Positions 40,546 to 51,508 of a stretch of 64,000 nt of DNA are shown here, one piece after another. The translations under genes were made by a program, and so were the position numbers. Source of the stretch: Thereva unica (Eukaryota; Arthropoda; Insecta; Diptera; Therevidae). The DNA lies in contig OX465281.1 in assembly GCA_949987705.1 (NCBI GenBank), positions 178,822,516-178,886,515 on the forward strand, written 5' to 3'. Numbering within the stretch: position 1 is the first letter of the stretch; the number at the start of each line of letters is the position of its first letter. The notes beneath the pieces were generated by a model. The model was not told the DNA's origin and ran no database searches. It saw only the letters and a program-made list of their open reading frames with translations.

Positions 40546-42185
40546 TCTCAAGAGGGCGGATTGCATTTCTTCACCACTCTATCGACATGGGTATCAATTA
40601 AAAGGGTATTATAAGTAGAATACCATAAGCGATATAGTATACTCAATATATGGTTAGGATCCAGGGCGGTCATCTCAAGAGGACGGATTACCATTTTCAT
40701 CACAACCCCCTCGACATGGAATGATAAGTAGAATACAATAAGCACTATAATATACTCAATAAATAGTTAGATCCATCCGCGGCCTTCTCAAAAGGACGCA
40801 TTACCATTTTCTTCACCACCCCCTCGACATGGGTATCAAATGAAAGGGTATGATAAGTAGAATACAATAAGCTATGTCGTAAAATCCATATCGGCGGTAT
40901 CAAGAGGGCGGATTACCACTTCTTCACCACCCCCTCAGCATGGGTATCAATTGAAAAGGTATAATAAGTAGAATACCATAAGCGATATAGAATACTAAAT
41001 ATATGGTTAGATTCATGGCGGTCATCTCAAGAGGGCGGATTACCATTTTCTTTACAACCCCTTCGACATGGGTATCAAATGAAATGGAATGATAAGTAGA
41101 ATACAATAAGCAATATAGTATACTCATCTCAAGAGGACGCATTACCATTTTCTTCACCACCCCCTCGACATGGGTATCAAATGAAAGGGTATGATAAGTA
41201 GAATGCAATAAGCTATGTCGTAAAATAGATATCGGTGGTCTCAAGAGGGCGGATTACCACTTCTTCACCACCCCCGCAACATGGGTATCAATTGAAAGGA
41301 TATCATAAGTAGAATACCATAAGCTATATAGAATACTAAATATATGGTTAGATTCATGGCGGTCATCTCAAGAGGGCGGATTACCATTTTCTTTACAACG
41401 CCCTCGACATGGGTATCAAATGAAATGGAATGATAAGTAAAATACAATAAGCAATATAGTATACTCAATAAGTAGTTAGATCCTCCGCGGTCATCTCAAG
41501 AGGACGCATTACCATTTTCTTCACCACCCCCTCGACATGGGTATCAAATGAAAGGGTATGATAAGTAGAATACAATAAGCTATGTTGTAAAATCTATATC
41601 GGCGATCTCAAGAGGGCGGATTACCACTTCTTCATCACCCCCTCAACACGGGTATCAATTGAAAGGGTATCATGAGTAGAATACCATAAGCGATATAGTA
41701 TACTCAATATATGGTTAGGCGGATTATCATGCTTTTTACAACTCCCTCAACATGGGTATCAAATAAAATGGAATGATAAGAAGAATACAATAAATAATAT
41801 AGTTTACTCAATATATAGTAAGATCCACGGCGGCCATCTCCAGAGGATGCATTACCATTTTCTTTATCACCCCCTCGACAAAGGTATCAAATGAAAGGGT
41901 ATGATAAGTAAAAAACAATAAGCTATGTCGTACAATCCATATCGGCGGTCTCAAGATGGCAGATTACCATTTCTTCACCGCCCCCTCGACATGGGTATCT
42001 TGAAAGGGTATCATAAGTAGAATACCATAAGCGATATAGTATACTCAATTATGGTTAGATCCATGGCGGCCGACTCAAGAGGGCGGTTTACCATTTTCTT
42101 CACAACTCTATCGACATGGGTATGAAATGAAAGGGTATCATAAGTAAAAGACAATAAACAATATAGTATATCCTCAATATATCGT
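40546..42185 (-). repeat. Second satellite array of the 128-bp family, inverted
   Basis: About 12-14 units carrying GACATGGGTATCAAATGAAA and AAGAGGGCGGATTACCA, the reverse complement of the 37.9-39.1 kb monomer. Some units alternate between two spacer types (CTATGTCGTAAAATC and GCGATATAGTATACTCAA). It is flanked on both sides by the GATGCCAGATGGCATT sequence. Confidence 0.85.
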
Positions 42186-42798
42186 TACTAGTTATTCGAT
42201 AAATTTTTACTCGCACTTTTGATGCCAGATGGCATTCGATGATTAGCAAAAAGTGTTCATATAAAAATGGTTAGTCGTTCGTACACTCAAAAGATTCGTA
42301 AATCGGAAATGATTTTGGTAGCACCTGTTCTCATCATACAACTAAAATTATTCGAACTGAATAATAAAAAGTTTATTAAATTTGAGCAATGCGATATCAA
42401 CGCTGTCACGTCTGCAAAATTGCATATAGGAGGTTCAAATTATGATTAGTGTTATATTCCATACAGAAACAAGGTCATTACATCAGCATGTTGAGACAAA
42501 AATCGAGCTGGTTATGGATCAATGATTCCATAGTGCAGGAAAAATCTTGGCAGAGAAACGCGAAAGGATCTTATGTTTATTTTTTATAAAGGCAATAATA
42601 TTAATTTGAATTCCGGCATTTTGTTGTTATGTACCTACTTATAAAATAAGTAAAAAAATATAATGAACAATTAAATCCATAATATTTCTTTATACAAAAG
42701 ATTATTTATTTTAGAATGTATTAAAACAAAAAAGAGTGATATCCCACCCAAAAAAATTAAAAATGTGAATTAGAAGTTTGTGAACGGCAAATTTTTAT
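42186..42798. other. No gene recognised
   Basis: The first 90 bp repeat the GATGCCAGATGGCATT segment seen at 36.4 kb. The rest is A/T-rich and leads directly into a 5'-truncated LINE. Confidence 0.4.
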
Positions 42799-43790
42799 TT
42801 GGACAGTTTAAAACACACTTATAGCATTGGCTGGGATAATCTATCTCCCCGTTTTCTTAAGCTTCTATCGCCACTAATCGCAGAAACTATAACGCATATC
42901 TTCAATTACTGCTTGACAACTTCTCAAGTTCCGTCGCTTTGGAAAAAAGCCATAGTGATTCCTTTACCTAAAAAATCGCCTCCCGATGACATAACTGATT
43001 TTCGTCCCATCAGTATTCTTCCTTTTCTCGCCAAAGCCTTTGAAAAAATTCTCTATATACAAGTACTACGATATCTTGAGTCTAACAACCTCCTCTCTAA
43101 ATACCAGTCTGGCTTCCGTAGATCCCATAGTTGTGAAACGGCAGTATTAAAGGTAACGACTGATTTGCGTTCTGCACTCGACATTGGTGACTTTGCCATA
43201 CTGGTCCTTTTAGATTTCTCTAAGGCATTTGATTCTGTGGTTCACTCCCTTCTGCTCTCCAAACTTAGCCGACTCTATCACTTTTCCTCTTCTGTCATTC
43301 GACTCTTCGCTTCTTTTCTACTTAATAGGCTTCAATGTGTTCGCCTTAACAATGCTATATCCTCATTCCTACCTGTGTCCCTTGGAGTTCCGCAAGGCTC
43401 TGTACTTGGTCCCCTTCTCTTTTCGCTGTATGTTAATGATCTTCCTGCTGTTATCCATAATTGCTCCTTCCATCTTTATGCTGATGATCTCCAGCTGTAT
43501 ACTTCATGTAATCCTAACCAGATCGAACAATGTATTTCGGAATTCAATAGTACATTATCCCGAATTAATGAATGGTGCTCCTTAAATTTCCTTAAATTAA
43601 ATCCTAATAAATCCCAAGTTCTGTTCCTTACTCGACGCTCTTTGTCCCTTGGAAACGTTGCATCTCTTCTACTCAATAATATTTCGCTTCCCGTTGTTGA
43701 CTGTGTCAATAATCTTGGAATTGTTATCAACTCCAAACTTTCCTGTTGCAAACACGTTTCACTTATGCTCTCGAAGATATATGGAACACT
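42799..43790 (+). pseudogene. LINE reverse transcriptase, part 1 (5'-truncated)
   Basis: About 330 codons of RT without the upstream endonuclease. Motifs in order: DNLSPRFLK, SDFRPISIL-like TDFRPISILPFLAKAFEKI, SGFRRSHSCETA, LLDFSKAFDSV, LGVPQGSVLGPLLFSLYVND, LYADDLQLYT (YADD) and LNPNKSQVLF. The frame is interrupted after GTL at 43790 by a tandem-core element and resumes at 46903 with RKLWLYSSLL. This is a different family from the 22-27 kb LINE. Confidence 0.85.
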
Positions 43791-46700
43791 AGCATAAGAC
43801 CCGCGTGCCTTGCAACGCCTTTAAAAACTGTTTATTATGTGCAATGTTTTCCTTAAAAAAAACCAACAAAAAAGTCAGCTGTTATTATCCCTAAAAAGGG
43901 TTTATTATAGTGCATTTTTTTAATAAATATGGTAAACAAATTACTGCGAATATCACCTCTCCTCAACAAATCTGCAAGTTTTAAAGTAGATTGGCATGTA
44001 TATGTCATCAAAAAAAGTGATCTTTGTGGATGTCCATGTCATTATAGGGATGCACTGTCCAAATTTCAACCCTGTAGTTCCAGTAGTTTGGTAAACCAAA
44101 TTTTACCCCGTTAGGGGATGAATTTAGTAAATGTCCACGATGCACTGTCAAAATTTCAGCCGTTTAGCTCCAGCGGTTTCTCTTAACCCCATTTAACCCC
44201 CTTAGGGGATAAATTTCAATCGTCCCTAAGTGGATGCCCACGTCATTGTAGTGATGCACGGTCAAAATTAGAGCCCTCCAGCTTCAGCGGTGTGGGTTAA
44301 TCCCATTTCACCCCATTAGGGGATAAATTTCGAAAAATCGCTTCTTAGTGGATGTCCACGTCATTAAGGGGATGCACTGTCAAAATTTCAGCCCTATAGC
44401 TCCAGCGGTTTGGATAAACCCCATTTCACCCCCTTAGGGGATGAATTTCGAAAAATCGCTTTATAGTGGATGTCCACTCCATTATAGAGATGCACTGTCC
44501 AAATTTCAGCCCTATAGCTTTAGCGGTTTGTAAAAACCCCATTTCACACCCTTAGGGGATGAATTTCGAAAAATCGGTCTTTAGTGGATGTAAACGTCAT
44601 TATAGGGATGCACTGTCAAAATTTCAGCCGTATAGCTTTAGAGGTTTGTATAAACCCCATTTCACACCCTTAGGGGATGAATTTCGAAAAATCGCTCTTT
44701 AGTGGATGTCCACGTCATTATAGGGATGCACTGTTAAAATTTCAATTCTATAGCTCCAGCGGTTTGGATAAACCCTATTTCACCCCCTTAAGGGATGAAT
44801 TTCGAAAAATTGCTTTATAGTGGATGTCCACGCCATTATAGAGATGCACTGTCAAAATTTGAGCCCTATAGCTCCAACGGTTTGGATAAACCCCATTTCA
44901 CTCCCTTAGGGAATGAATTTCGAAAAATCGCTTTTTAGTGGAGGTAAACGTCATTATAGGGATGCACTGTCAAACTTTCAGCCCTATAGCTCCAGCGGTT
45001 TGGGTAAACCCGCTTAGGGGATGAATTTCGAAAAATCGCTTCTTAGTGGATGTCCACGCCATTATAGGGATGCACTGTCAAAATTTCAGCCCTATAGCTC
45101 CAACGGTTTGGATAAACCCCATTTCACCCCCTTAGGGGATGAATTTCGAAAAATCGTTTCTTAGTGGATGTCCACGCCATTATAGGGATGCACTGTCAAA
45201 ATTTCAGCCCTATAGCTCCAACGGTTTGGATAAACCCCATTTCACCCCCTTAGGGGATGAATTTCGAAAAATCGCTTCTTAGTGGATGTCCACGCCATTA
45301 TAGGGATGCACTGTCAAAATTTCAGCCCTATAGCTCCAACGGTTTGGATAAACCCCATTTCACCCCCTTGGGGGATGAATTTCGAAAAATCGCTTTTTAA
45401 GGGATGTAAACGTCATTATAGGGATGCACTGTCAAAATTTCAGCCCTATAGCTCCAGCGGTTTGGGTAAACCCCATTTCGCCCCCTTAGGGGATGAATTT
45501 CGAAAAATCGCTTCTTAGTGGATATCCACGCCATTATAGGGATGCACTGTCAAAATTTCAGCCCTAAAGCTCCAACGGTTTGGATAAACCCCATTCCACC
45601 CCCTTAGGGGATGAATTTCGAAAAATCGCTTCTTAGTGGATGTCCACGCCATTATAGGGATGCACTGTCAAAATTTCATCCCTAAAGCTCCAACGGTTTG
45701 GATAAACCCCATTCCACCCCCTTAGGGGATGAATTTCGAAAAATCGCTTCTTAGTGGATGTCCACGCCATTATAGGGATGCACTGTCAAAATTTCAGCCC
45801 TATAGCTCCAACGGTTTGGATAAACCCCATTTCACCCCCTTAGGGGATGAATTTCAAAAAATCGTTTTTTAGTGGATGTAAACGTCATTATAGGGATGCA
45901 CTGTCCAAATTTCAGCCCTATAGCTCCAGCGGTTTGGATAAACCCCATTTCACCCCCTTAGGGGATGAATTTCGAAAAATCGCTTCTTAGTGGATGTCCA
46001 CGCCATTATAGGGATGCACTGTCAACATTTCAGCCCTATAGCTCCAACGGTTTGGATAAACCCCATTTCACCCCCTTAGGGGATGAATTTCGAAAAATCG
46101 CTTCTTAGTGGATGTCCACGCCATTATAGGGATGCACTGTCAACATTTCAGCCCTATAGCTCCAACGGTTTGGATAAACCCCATTTCACCCCCTTAGGGG
46201 ATGAATTTCGAAAAATCGCTTTTTAGTGGATGTAAACGTCATTATAGGGATGCACTGTCAAAATTTCAGCCCTATAGCTCCAGCGGTTTGGGTAAACCCC
46301 ATTTCGCCCCCTTAGGGGATGAATTTCGAAAAATCGCTTCTTAGTGGATATCCACGCCATTATAGGGATGCACTGTCAAAATTTCAGCCCTAAAGCTCCA
46401 ACGGTTTGGATAAACCCCATTCCACCCCCTTAGGGGATGAATTTCGAAAAATCGCTTCTTAGTGGATGTCCACGCCATTATAGGGATGCACTGTCCAAAT
46501 TTCAGCCCTATAGCTCCAGCGGTTTGGATAAACCCCATTTCACTCCCTTAGGGGATGAATTTCGAAAAATCGCTTCTTAGTGGATGTCCACGCCATTATA
46601 GGGATGCACAGTCAAAATTTCAGCCCTTTAGCTCTAGCGGTTTAAGTTGTGCGTTGTCTGTCAGTCAGTTACTTTTTATACAATAGAAAAAAATCCCCTT

Positions 46701-46903
46701 GCAACTTATTGAACCCCATTTCACCCCCTTCAACCCTTTAGTTCTCCATAAAAAGTAGCCTATGTCCGTCTCCAAGGTCTAAACTATGTCTGTTGCAAAT
46801 TTCATCTAAATCGGTTTAGTGGTTTAGGCGTGAAAGCGTAACAGACAGACAGACAGACAGACAGACAGAGTTACTTTCGCATTTATAATATTAGTAAGGA
46901 TTA
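43791..46903 (+). mobile_element. Helentron-like element with 118-bp tandem core
   Basis: Its 5' end (AGCATAAGACCCGCGTGCCTTGCAACGCC) is close to the 37.86 kb element's. The 3' end carries repeated CAGA units (about 46840-46870) then GTTACTTTCGCATTTATAATATTAGTAAGGATT. The middle is an array of about 22 monomers. It split a LINE RT frame with no detectable target duplication, as expected for rolling-circle insertion. Confidence 0.65.
44020..46650 (+). repeat. Satellite array, 118-bp monomer, about 22 units
   Basis: ATGAATTTCG recurs at 44441, 44559, 44677, 44795, 44913, then 45021 (one 10-bp deletion), 45139, 45257, 45375 and 45493, mostly exactly 118 bp apart. Monomers contain TGTCCACGCCATTATAGGGA and GCACTGTCAAAATTTCAGCC. 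A seven-monomer (826-bp) block is repeated: the variant GATATCCACG occurs at 45521 and 46347. Confidence 0.95.
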
Positions 46904-47396
46904 CGCAAACTTTGGCTCTATTCCAGTCTTTTATCCTCATCTATCCGGTCCAAGCTTGTTAAGTCCCTCATCCTGCCACACTTTCTCTACGGGTCTCTCA
47001 TATACATATCGTTCGACTCATCCTGTCGTCAGCGTCTCAAAGTTGCATTTAATGATTGCTTAAGGTTCATTTACAACCTAAGAAGATCTGATCATGTGTC
47101 TGGTTTCCAAAACTCCTTGTTGGGTTGTGGCATCTTTCGCTTTATTGATATCATGGCTTTGGTCCTCCTGCATAAAGCTTTCTACGCCAAGAGCCCTCCC
47201 TACCTTTCTGACGCCTCTCCAATCCCTGCGCTCAATTAAATTTCTAATTCCCGCACATCATTCCCTAATTGGTAGTCGTTCTTTCTTTGTGCACTCCCTC
47301 AGACTCTGGAATAATCTTCCGAACTCTATTCAAAGAATAGGCACAGCCAGAGCCTTCAGAAGACAAGCTTCTCTCTTTCTATCTTCTTCTACCTAG
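46904..47396 (+). pseudogene. LINE reverse transcriptase, part 2
   Basis: Continues in frame from part 1: KLWLYSSLL, LVKSLILPHFLYGSLIY, RQRLKVAFNDCLRFIYNLRR. A frameshift near 47235 moves the rest (KFLIPAHHSLIGSRSFFVH, LRLWNNLPNSIQ) to another frame, ending at 47396. The LWNNLP block is the usual C-terminal signature of CR1/Jockey-like RTs. Confidence 0.8.
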
Positions 47397-47880
47397 TACT
47401 TCTTTTCTCTAACTTTCGCTCTCCTTTATTTCCACATTTACTTCCTTTACCTTTTGACCTTTCTTGTGTTCTGTAATATTAATTGAAGGTTGTTTTTCTT
47501 TTTCTTTTTTTTCTCTTAATTTTGCTAATTAGATATAGAAACTAGATTATGATAAGCTTAGAATTATAATTATAAATATGTACATATGTAGGTACGAAAA
47601 AAGATGTAAATCTTGTGTACAACAGCCTAAATAAATTATTAGTTCAGGATAAAATTTTAAAACTTTAATATAAGATCTAATCCAAATTACACAAAACTCT
47701 GGTACAGCAGTTTTTAACTTTTTTATCCTAAAACTACAACCAACTTCGCTTTATTATCTTTTCAAGAGGTTATGTATCGCACCAAAATATTTCTTCGACG
47801 AATAAATGAATTTTCTAAATTAAAGAGCTTTCGAATATAATTTTTGGCTTTAAAACATGTTAAAATAGCTATTTATTACT
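47397..47880. other. LINE 3' tail and MED9 upstream region
   Basis: 47397-47650 is T-rich and ends with AAATAAATTATTAG, a plausible LINE 3' end. 47650-47880 is the presumed promoter/5' UTR of MED9; no TATA box stands out. The upstream region of a host gene is thus directly bordered by LINE sequence. Confidence 0.4.
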
Positions 47881-48414
47881 ATGATGGACCAATCATCCCC
47901 AGAACCTGTTGATAAAAAGCCTGCGATTTGTGTTCCTCCATCTTCTTTGACAGTTGAGCAACTTGACATCGAAATTCTGCCTGTAATTTACGAAATAATT
48001 CGCTGGTAAAGACAAAGATTCCGCTACATGAATTATATAACTAAAAAAACATGTTATTTAAAAAAATGCAATGCTAAATTTAGTATTAAACTTTAATCCA
48101 AACGCAAAATAAAATTGGTTATTTACAGCGTAGAAAAAGATCCTGTGGATAACCAAGCGAAGCAGAGGGAATCCCAGGAGTGCAGTCAGAAAGTAAAGTT
48201 ATAAATGCTATTAATAAAGTCTTTGAAACAACATTGAACCTAATTACAGATTCTTGAGCTACAAAAGAGATTTGAAAGTGCGCGTAATCAAATAAAGCAA
48301 TTGCCTGGTGTGGATTTTAACAAGGAAGAACAACTTCAGAAACTAGAATTACTTAAGAATCAACTAAGCCTTAAGCAGCAACTGGTTAAAAAATATAAGA
48401 ATATTCAATTTTAA
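47881..48414 (+). CDS. MED9: Mediator of RNA polymerase II transcription subunit 9
   Basis: Three exons: 47881-48005, 48129-48192, 48250-48414 (introns 123 and 57 bp, GT-AG), giving 117 residues. MED9 is a small nuclear subunit in the middle module of the Mediator complex. The protein reads MMDQSSPEPV..., then LDIEILPVIYEIIRCVEKDP (conserved MED9 N-terminal helix), QRESQECSQKILELQKRFES, and a basic coiled-coil tail (KLELLKNQLSLKQQLVKKYK), all typical of the family. Length agrees with insect and vertebrate MED9. Either of two adjacent ATGs could start it. The stop codon (48412-48414) is 2 nt before the ATG of the next gene on the same strand. Confidence 0.9.
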
Positions 48415-48416
48415 TA

Positions 48417-48726
48417 ATGGTGTTTAGGTTACTGTTTCGATATCTTGCCAATAATGAGCAGTTAGTTCAACGACTGTCAGAAAGTTATCCGGTTAGACGA
48501 GCGGCTCAACTTGTGGTTGCTGTGTTTTTTAGATCAAAAATGATTGCAGAAGAAAAAGGTCTGCATCAGTTGACACCGGAAAAATTTAGGTAGTTTTAAA
48601 CAGTATTTATAGTTGTAAAATAGTACTTAACGTCCTTATTGTAGATCATTTATAAGAACGTTCCGAAATAATATAAAGGAAGAAATTGCGGGAGCGAAAG
48701 AAGAATTGAAAAAAAGAAAATTTTAA
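48417..48726 (+). CDS. NCBP2AS2: NCBP2AS2-like small protein
   Basis: Two exons: 48417-48589 and 48645-48726 (55-bp GT-AG intron), giving 84 residues. The N terminus MVFRLLFRYLANNEQLVQRL followed by SESYPVRRAAQLVV matches the conserved NCBP2AS2 family block (L-x-x-L-S-E-S-x-P-(I/V)-R-R-A-A-Q). The C terminus is Lys/Glu-rich (KEEIAGAKEELKKRKF). The biochemical role is not settled. The ATG lies 2 nt after the MED9 stop with no room for a separate promoter or poly(A) signal; AATAAA at 48732-48737 follows this second gene. A shared two-cistron mRNA is inferred. Without splicing the frame would stop at TAG (48591-48593). Confidence 0.85.
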
Positions 48727-48731
48727 AATTT

Positions 48732-48737
48732 AATAAA
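48732..48737 (+). terminator. Poly(A) signal for the MED9/NCBP2AS2 unit
   Basis: AATAAA begins 5 nt after the NCBP2AS2 stop codon. No such hexamer lies between the two reading frames. Confidence 0.6.
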
Positions 48738-48898
48738 AAAGAGTAAAGAACACATTGATTATTACTTATTACGTTAAAGGTGCTAAATACTTTGTAGCTT
48801 TTGGTTGCTATATCGAGTCGGGCTTTAGACTCATTCCTCCATTAATAGACAATGTTAAAGGGCTCGCTCTTAAGGATGTGCTGAAGAATTTATAAAAT
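48738..48898. other. Short spacer with an unrecognised open stretch
   Basis: The plus frame from about 48757 to 48895 is open for about 45 codons and reads protein-like (AKYFVAFGCYIESGFRLIPP..., ending VLKNL). I do not recognise it and there is no start codon or partner exon, so it is not called a gene. Confidence 0.25.
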
Positions 48899-49155
48899 CG
48901 CTCACCGGCGGCAATAGTGGCACAACTCAAAAAATCAAGTTCTGAGATAAATGGGTTTGAAGTTTCTGAGAAGTGCCAGTTTACATAGAAAAACAAAAAA
49001 TGCAACAGCGAAATTTCTTCAATCTGTTGGTGAATACTGAATTACAAGATATGCCGCTGTTGTTGCTGGAAAGAATACATATCTGCAATGTTGAAGAGCG
49101 CACTAACTCAAAATTCGTATTTTTTGAGTTGTGCCACTATTGCCGCCGGTGAGCG
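48899..49155. mobile_element. 257-bp MITE with 37-bp inverted ends
   Basis: CGCTCACCGGCGGCAATAGT then GGCACAACTCAAAAAAT at the left is perfectly inverted at the right (49119-49155). AAAT flanks both sides, a possible target duplication. It has no coding capacity. Confidence 0.8.
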
Positions 49156-49454
49156 AAATTATTTTAAAATAGACATAATATATTTCATTACAATACTAAT
49201 AGTTTCCACAGAAATTTTGGTAGGACATCATCTAAGCAAACCCAGTTTTTGCTTGTAGATTTATTAATTTTAATTAAAATAAGATTGTAATCTTTTGGTT
49301 TAAGTACAAGAGATAACTTGAACTTTAAACCCATGAACTGGCACTCAAAATGCTATAAGTGTTATTATCAGTTTTGTCAAATTTGTGTTTGCATTTGCGG
49401 TTAAATCGGGTTTTAATCGTTTTCCCGTTTTTTCAAATTATTTTTCTTTCTCTA
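49156..49454. other. AT-rich sequence, probably LINE 5' UTR in its right part
   Basis: No gene. From about 49370 the sequence (TTTTGTCAAATTTGTGTTTG...) leads into the PHD-like ORF and could be its 5' UTR. Confidence 0.3.
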
Positions 49455-49646
49455 ATGGCGGGTAACCAGTTCTGCAAGCTGTGCTCTTCGGAAATCGTCC
49501 GAGATGGAATTTTTTGGGATGGTGTATGTGGAGGCGGATTTCATCTTACATGCCTCAACCCTCGAGTTAGTGGCAAACCTTCGACACCTAGAGGGTCAAC
49601 TTGCGATGAATGCTCCGACATTCAACCCTGCCACGTACTAGATTGA
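49455..49646 (+). pseudogene. PHD-like zinc finger ORF, likely LINE ORF1 start
   Basis: 63 codons: NQFCKLCSSEIVRDGIFWDG, VCGGGFHLTCLNPRV and CDECSDIQPCHV. The Cys/His spacing (C-x2-C, C...H-x2-C, C-x2-C) resembles a PHD finger such as those at the N terminus of some LINE ORF1 proteins. It stops at 49646, immediately before a MITE, so it is a 5' fragment. It could alternatively be a small host gene, but neither an intron nor homologous flanks are seen. Confidence 0.4.
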
Positions 49647-49650
49647 TGAA

Positions 49651-49874
49651 AGAGGTCGTCCATAAATTACTTGAGATGATTTATCGACCTATCGGCGGCC
49701 TGTAAGTGGATGGAGGGCAAAACATGTTTTACCTAATTTCACCCAGCTTTCTAGCCATTTTATACTGTTTCTTGAGGAGAAAAATTACGTGATATTTGCC
49801 GAGACCTCCCCACTTGAGATTCGGCTAGATCCCTTCTGCCCTAAAAACGCCACACGTAATTAATGGACGACCCA
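49651..49874. mobile_element. MITE with GGTCGTCCATAAATTAC inverted ends
   Basis: GGTCGTCCATAAATTAC (about 49654) and GTAATTAATGGACGACC (to about 49874) are inverted. This terminal sequence is common in insect MITEs. It is about 220 bp with no coding. Confidence 0.7.
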
Positions 49875-50006
49875 AAGACATCTCTGACGTCTTTGTCGAC
49901 GGTCATGAGAAAGTCATAGGTAGTCTTAGCTCTTTCTCTGGAAATATCTCACATTTTCAGATGTTAGCCGATGATGTCTAGTTGACCGACGCCCCCTCGA
50001 TACATT

Positions 50007-50228
50007 GACCCCTGTGCTGCAAGTCGAGTCGCCATGACACGACAAGTCGTTTGAGTTGAAGAAAGTGGCGTTTCACTCGTATAACGACTTTCAGTTCAGG
50101 GGGCTAAACTCAACTTAGCATTTATACTTTAAACCCCTGTGCTGAAAGCCGCAATTCGACTGAAGCGTCACTTTCTTAAACTCAAACGACTTTTCACGAA
50201 TCACGACACGACTTTCAGCACAGGGGCC
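50007..50228. mobile_element. Short MITE with CCCCTGTGCTG ends
   Basis: CCCCTGTGCTGCAAGTCG (50008) and CGACTTTCAGCACAGGGG (to 50227) are inverted. An additional internal end (CCCCTGTGCTGAAAGCCG, about 50143) suggests one copy nested in another. Confidence 0.6.
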
Positions 50229-50280
50229 ATTATCCGGCACCCTTGCTTCTGTTGCGACCAGCTCGGTTTCTCTAATGAAT

Positions 50281-51502
50281 AAAGGACCCCGCACAAATTA
50301 TATGGAAACGTGCTTTCGGTCAAATTGGCTGGAATTTTACTATGTTGTAGCTGACATCGTCCTGATCAAAAGTGTTCATGGGCACGAAACCCAAAAATTA
50401 GATCTTTTGGGTTTATCAGGTACTTTTAGGATGTACCTCTCTTTTGCCTCCCACGGCCCCAAAACAATTCGTAGGAGGCTCCAAGACCCCTCAATATTTT
50501 CGTAACGGTACCTACTATTAGTAAAAAACACCAGAAAAATCCCCCCTTGCCTCTAAGGGGGCCAGGGGGCGGTCCGTATGGCTGCATCAGGTAAAATGCA
50601 CTTATGCACTTTATAATTTTACCTCCCACGGCCCCAAAAAAAATCGTAGGAAGCTCGGAGACCCCGGAACATCTTCGTAATTAATCGTAAAATTACGCAA
50701 AAATAATATAAAAATCCAACATTTAAGATTTAGGGAGAGTTCTAATTAGATATTATACAAATTTAAATTATTATTCGACCTTAGGAAGATTATATAAAAT
50801 TTAACGAAAAGGGGAATTTAAGGGAAATAGGATTGTTTTAATTTTATTTGAATAAAATGTATGATATCTTAAGGTAAGTTAATTAGTTGAAACTGAAAGT
50901 TTGATTATAGTAGGAAATTCATTGACTCTTATCACTAGCAAAAATGATGTTTAGTATTTTATTGAAATTATGTGTTTGTTCGTAGTTGTGTTTTAGGGCA
51001 CTCCATGTTTTGACGTTTTCACCATATTTAAGGCCAATGAACCGAATGAACGGATCTTTTGAATGGTTCTTTTTAGTGAGCGGAACCAAAAGAACCAGTT
51101 CACTGAAAAGAGCCATTTTGCCCACCACTAATTTGTAGGTGCATCAAAAAATTCTCAATTCCAACTTTAAAAGGTGCATAAGTGCATTTTACCTGTTGCA
51201 CCCATACGGACCGCCCCCTGGCCCCCTTAGTGGCAATGGGGGATTTTTCTGGTATTTTTTATTAATAGTAGGTACCGTTACGAAAATATTGAGGGGTCTT
51301 TGAGCCTCCTACGACTTCTTTTGGGGCCGTGGGAGGCAAAAGAGAGGTAAATCCTAAAAGTACCTGAAAAACCGAAAAGATCTAATTTTTGAGTTTCGTG
51401 CCCATGAACACTTTTGATCAAGACGATGTCAGCTACAACATAGTAAAATTCTAGCCAATTTGACCGAAAGCACGTTTCCATATAATTTGTGCGGGGTCCT
51501 TT
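50281..51502. mobile_element. 1.2-kb element with ~330-bp terminal inverted repeats
   Basis: AAAGGACCCCGCACAAATTA at the left is inverted at 51502, and the pairing continues to about 50613 and 51167 (GTAAAATGCACTTATGCAC). Inside the left arm a roughly 100-bp segment (CCTCCCACGGCCCCAAAA) is repeated in tandem. The centre is A/T-rich. It has no coding capacity. It interrupts a LINE fragment on its right. Confidence 0.8.
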
Positions 51503-51508
51503 CAAGAA

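Noticed and set aside
40548..41468. Paired hydrophobic open frames in the inverted 128-bp array
   Set aside because: They follow the satellite monomer; no start context or conservation beyond repetition.
44100..46540. Open frames within the 118-bp array
   Set aside because: They recur with the monomer period and reflect the repeat, not a protein.
49001..49150. 50-codon ATG frame ending in the right MITE repeat
   Set aside because: Half of it is the MITE's inverted end and it resembles nothing known.
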